Source of the DNA: Glomus cerebriforme | Taxonomy: Eukaryota > Glomeromycota > Glomeromycetes > Glomerales > Glomeraceae | Direction of reading: 5' to 3' | DNA length: 10,224 nucleotides | Assembly (NCBI GenBank): GCA_003550305.1 | Contig: QKYT01000180.1 | Span: 90,454 to 100,677, forward strand | In this document: in pieces, positions 6,601-10,224 of the stretch | Layout: every line of letters begins with the position of its first letter | Position numbering within the stretch: position 1 is the stretch's first letter | The notes under the pieces: model-generated | What the model was told of the DNA's origin: nothing | What the model saw: the letters and a program-made list of their open reading frames with translations, nothing else | Database searches by the model: none | Program-made: the position numbers and the translations under genes

Positions 6601-8504
6601 CAGTCTGTTACATATCACAAGATATTTTGACCATAAAATAGATCGAGTTAAACTAGTTATTTGAAGATCTTGAGAATAAAGATGTAAGCTGCTATCTTGT
6701 TGTTCTATATTATAAGTATAAGAATCTATGATCATACTTGTTTCTAATGAATATTTTAAAATATATTCTGAATAATATTCATTCAATAATGGTATTGTAG
6801 AAGTAATAATACTTAAAAACATCTTATTATTTAGTAAATCTTCATTAAAGTAACACATACATTGATTATAAATATTATCTATTAATTCCAAGCTATGATT
6901 TTTAATTGCAAGTGATAATAATTCAACCCCATACTCCCAAAGATTTTCCTTATTAAATTCTATTTCTCGCAACGTTCCATAATCATTTTGAATCAAAACT
7001 CTTTTCCCGTTAACTCCTATTTTATATTTTGAATAATTTTGAAGAAATGCATGTATATCATCCATATATAGTTTATATGAAACATTTTCAAAGTGTTCAC
7101 GTGTTTCCTTGTTGATTATGAATGAAAAATTCATTTTTAGGAGTTTATTTTCAAATTTAATCTTATAAATATTTCCATTTAGAATTCTAAATACATATTT
7201 TGTTGTGACATTTTGAATAATATTTGATAAAATTGTATTATATTCTTTTTCTGATAATTGATCATTCCTTTTCCAATAGTCTAACATGATGGAATTACAA
7301 ATTTCACTACTTAATAAAGGAAGTAATATAATGTATAAATCAATCTGACCGGAAGTCAGAACCTTGATCTTCACATTTTCATCATCATCATTATTGATAT
7401 CAATTCTGGGATTTACTATATCATATATAAAGAAATACAAAGTTTAGTGTATGTTTCATTTCTACTTTTTATTAAAGCGAATAATGATATAAACAAAATT
7501 TTTTTATATAAAATAACAATACCATTATTTGTGTCTAAAGTAATGATAGGAATTTCTAACTCAACTGAATAAATAATAATTTTATCCTTAATCTTTAGAC
7601 AAATAGACTCTTCATTGCTGGAAATTCTGATATTATTCGACTGCTTTGCAAAATGGAAGAATGAATAATTATATATAATACATAGTATTGTATATTCAAA
7701 TAAATAAGTTTATTACCTTAATTTTCTCCTTATTACCAAATATTCTTATATTTTTTTCGGTAAGATCCCATTCATGTATGTAATTATTTGAAAATAATAA
7801 ATAAAGTTTATCATATTTTGATATACTAATTAATTCATAATATTCGGGTATCTTATATATTCTTTTATACATCCATTTGTTATTTTTGGTTATTGTAGAA
7901 TAAACCCAAATAATGTTGTAAGTCTCATTAATAGTGTTAAAAATTTTATTATTTAAAATAAATTCACCTTTTAAATTAAAGGTACAATAATAATTATGAT
8001 AACTATATATATTTAAATTTAATTCAATTACTTGACCATCATTGTTCATATTGATTATTTCTAATAGAATATAAAAGATTATTAGTTTAAAATATATTTA
8101 ATAAAATATATAATCAAATAATTATCACTTACTTAGATCTAAATATTCAGAATAATAAATATACACGAGTTTCTTTTCATCGGAAACACATAATACTTTT
8201 ATTTCATAGTTGATACTAATGTCACGATTTTCAATAATATAACAATAGTCTGGTTTACGTTGAAACCCATCCATATCCTTAACATTCTCAACATTCCAAC
8301 CGACAATTGAATTATCTTCTGGACTATAAGTAACAAGGTACAGTATGTTCCTTTTGGTGATACTTCTATCATAATAATGGTTTTACCGTTATGTGGTGGT
8401 TTATGATTGATATCATCTTTTTTGAAATCGGTTGCAATATATTTTTCGATATCGACCTTATCAATATCGTCAATTTGCACGGAAATATCACTCGCTTGAC
8501 TCAT
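4645..8504 (-). CDS. propeller-like/TRP-like ion channel fusion gene, 8 exons, with a frame lesion in exon 1
   Basis: Exons, 5' to 3': 8504-8133, 8060-7717, 7640-7523, 7415-6024, 5941-5480, 5401-5226, 5140-5067, 4987-4645. All seven introns are GT-AG, 72-107 nt. Apart from five surplus bases in exon 1 (about 8338-8346), the coding lengths sum to exactly 1092 codons including the stop, and every junction phase fits. The start MSQASD (ATG 8504-8502) is the first ATG of the frame. The product has a WD/beta-propeller-like N-terminus (about 1-270), a mainly soluble linker (277-550), six membrane segments with a pore loop (about 550-940) and a charged coiled-coil tail (about 979-1091). The architecture suggests a plasma-membrane or vacuolar cation channel of the ion-transport superfamily with a sensing front end. 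It resembles a family expanded in Rhizophagus. As written, the protein ends early because of the lesion; a truncated form could start at an in-frame ATG further into exon 1. Confidence 0.82.
7523..8504 (-). other. exons 1-3: WD/beta-propeller-like domain
   Basis: Translation of exons 1-3 (lesion bypassed) gives short strand-turn repeats typical of degenerate WD/propeller blades: IEVSPKGTY then VGWNVENVKDM in exon 1, CTFNLKGEFIL and LISISKYDKLYLLFSNN then HEWDLTEKNIRIFGN in exon 2, and ICLKIKDKIIIYSVELEIPI in exon 3. The x-W-[ND]-[LV] endings are the most WD-like feature. Exon 3 is only 118 nt. Its acceptor could be the AG before 7640 or the one three bases upstream; both keep the frame and differ by one Gln. 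Such domains usually bind other proteins. Confidence 0.6.
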
Positions 8505-8640
8505 TTGATAATAAAAATTTAAGGATAAGATTTTTTTTAAAAAAAAAGTAAAGGGAAAAAATTCACCTAATGAATTATACACGCTTGTTACGATTATACG
8601 ATTATATACACGTTAACGTCGTTATTATGAATAGTTGATC
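8505..8640 (-). promoter_or_regulatory. putative promoter/5' leader of the channel gene
   Basis: On the minus strand the sequence before the ATG has CGTGTATA twice (8612-8605 and 8584-8577), with TATATAATCG at about 8607-8598, roughly 100 nt from the start, as a TATA-like candidate. A 10-bp palindrome acgttaacgt (8610-8619) and a tandem acgattat (8590-8605 on the plus strand) adjoin it. An A/T homopolymer tract (8531-8548) lies in the leader. None of these sites is tied to a known factor here. Confidence 0.3.
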
Positions 8641-9500
8641 GAGTAATGATCATCATTGGTTCGGTCCATGCATAAATAATTGCATATCAGCCGTTTTACA
8701 AAAAATCAGGGTCCTGTATCCTAATTCTAAAATGGTAATTTACAATAGTAATCAGGCTTTTATAGCAATATTTTATTTTATTTATTTTTATAAAAAAGAA
8801 GGTCTAATTAGAATTATTATTACACAAAAAAAAAAAATTAGATCGAATTCGAAAAATGTTTTAGTTTATTTAAATAAGAAAATTATGTTTTAAAATGATG
8901 CACGCCATTTCTTCATAGTTCGTACTTTGTGTACCTTTTTCTATACTTTGTTTGTTTGCCAAGAAATTCTTAAAAGTCTTAAAAAAATAGAATCCAGTTA
9001 ATAGGATTGAAAATCTTATTGTTTGGTAATTAAATACATCATTATACTTTTTTTGTAACTAGAATTTTTTATGTAAAAAAAAATTAGGTCCGAATATCTC
9101 GATTGTACAAGTATAAATTAAGCTATACATTTATAGAAATTTCTCACGAGAAAAATTCGCTATCTTTACATAACTTATCCTTAAACTATCATTTAAAACT
9201 AATAAATTGTCAACCACTTTTATAATTAAAACTGTCTTCATTTAACGATATTAGTAAATACTATACTATATTTTTTTTCATTTAGCATTTAATTTTTTTT
9301 AAAATAAATTATTCTAATACAATGTTATCGGACAATAGAATCATGTGGTACTTAACGCGGTGTTGTGCCTTCCTTTATACGTACGAAATAAATTTACAGC
9401 CGTTTTCATATTTGTGGTTGTACATAATACATAATAATATTTAATTTAAAATACAAAATTATACTATAGCAATATAGCTTCACCAGCGTAAAAAAGCTCA
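8641..9500. other. gene-free AT-rich intergenic DNA
   Basis: No reading frame of useful length, RNA gene or strong repeat is visible on either strand. Stops are dense in all frames, and homopolymers and TA-rich words dominate. Confidence 0.5.
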
Positions 9501-9504
9501 ACCC

Positions 9505-9535
9505 GTGATTCACGACTTTTCAGAATCACGTGATT
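9505..9535. promoter_or_regulatory. CACGTG palindrome with adjacent inverted repeat
   Basis: aatcacgtgatt (9524-9535) is a perfect 12-bp palindrome centred on the E-box CACGTG, a site class bound by fungal bHLH regulators such as Cbf1-type proteins. The heptamer gtgattc (9505-9511) pairs with gaatcac (9523-9529) over an 11-nt spacer. The patch to about 9600 is visibly richer in G and C than the flanks, with an imperfect ccatg/catgg symmetry near 9586-9598. It could be the promoter of a gene outside the window; no frame starts here. Confidence 0.4.
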
Positions 9536-9600
9536 TCCCGGATATTGACATCGTTACTCGTCGGCCTCCTGTGCTTCCCCCGTCCATGACCATGGGGGAT

Positions 9601-10224
9601 CTATTCTAATCTTCCTATCCTTTACTTAACCTTAAGATGTTTTAAAAATTATTAAATTTAACATATACAGTAAATAAAGAATTAAAAATGATAATGTAAA
9701 ATCAATTATTATAATAAATCGTAAGTAGAATTACTACGAATTATTAACTTTCATATTATTGGCATCTTTGAGAATGATTTATCTTGTAATTATTTCATTC
9801 AAAAAAATGAATATTGTCAATTTCTAATATACTAATGTTTTTACATGCCATGAGAATTCCATTTACAGTATATAAAAAAGGACAATATCAAATTTTGAAG
9901 CAAAAATAAAATAAAATAAATACGTCGTGGTTATGTTAATACTGTAGTTATTATTGCAGAGCCGTGATCGATGCTAACCGTGAAATAAGTCATGAAATTT
10001 CTAATTATAACTGATAAGCTCAATAAGTTAATCAATAAAAAAGTTTATAACGTTAACTAAATTAATTATCTTGTTCTTGTTTATTTACAAAATTAATATT
10101 ACAAGGTGTGATTTATGTTTGCTAAAAATACTATATTACACAAAATTAATATTTTTATTTAATTAAAGCATTTGATACTATTCTAAATTATATTATTATT
10201 CTAAATTTCTTGACAGAAAAATTA
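9601..10224. other. gene-free AT-rich intergenic DNA to window end
   Basis: I see no gene, splice-bounded exon, RNA gene or notable repeat in this stretch. It is AT-rich with stops in all frames. Confidence 0.5.

Noticed and set aside
8338..8350. ggtacagtatgtt on the plus strand, also found as the donor of channel intron 5 on the minus strand, with a similar donor in Hsp70 intron 1
   Set aside because: A 13-bp match across 10 kb on two strands is expected about once by chance, and the word is close to a splice-donor consensus.
1..10224. CRISPR array, bacterial operon signals or phage genes
   Set aside because: The DNA is eukaryotic by its introns; no regularly spaced repeats or phage-like genes are visible.

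Overview
This window looks like nuclear DNA of a filamentous fungus, most likely an arbuscular mycorrhizal fungus of the Rhizophagus type (Glomeromycotina). The reasons are extreme A/T richness, many short GT-AG introns (about 70-110 nt) with T-rich acceptors, and two genes resembling families that are greatly expanded in those fungi: divergent HSPA12-like Hsp70 ATPases, and large proteins with a beta-propeller-like front and a six-segment ion channel at the back. The species is inferred from family resemblance, not proven. Two N bases (2375, 2440) show that this is draft assembly sequence.

Layout. 1-1240 is mostly non-coding and unusually rich in inverted repeats: a 12-bp-arm hairpin at 74-101, a 16-bp inverted repeat spanning 289-411, a foldback element at 949-1064 between near-identical direct repeats, and a hairpin at 1100-1159. 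It also holds two intron-bounded micro-exons on the minus strand (539-681) that read like part of a Sel1 repeat. 1307-1753 (+) encodes a coiled coil. 1771-3319 (+) is an Hsp70-like gene of four exons, broken by a one-base frameshift near 2834, with altered nucleotide-binding loops and no C-terminal part. The coiled coil and the Hsp70 may be two halves of one gene separated by a second frameshift near 1714. 3689-4030 (+) is the fossil of a 114-codon reading frame with three in-frame stops. 4031-4644 has no gene.

4645-8504 (-) is the main gene. Eight exons assemble into 1091 codons with every splice phase agreeing, except that a 5-base insertion in exon 1 (about 8338-8346) breaks the frame. The product would be a WD/propeller-like domain (about residues 1-270), a linker, a six-segment TRP/polycystin-like cation channel (about 550-940) and a C-terminal coiled coil. 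8505-10224 is AT-rich intergenic DNA with a small G/C-richer patch at about 9500-9600 that carries a 12-bp CACGTG palindrome.

No operon logic applies. The two gene bodies converge (Hsp70 rightward, channel leftward) and nothing indicates joint function. The recurring theme is gene-family birth and death: both recognisable family members carry frame lesions, and fossil coding fragments lie around them. Either the locus is decaying or the draft assembly has small indels; re-sequencing would decide.
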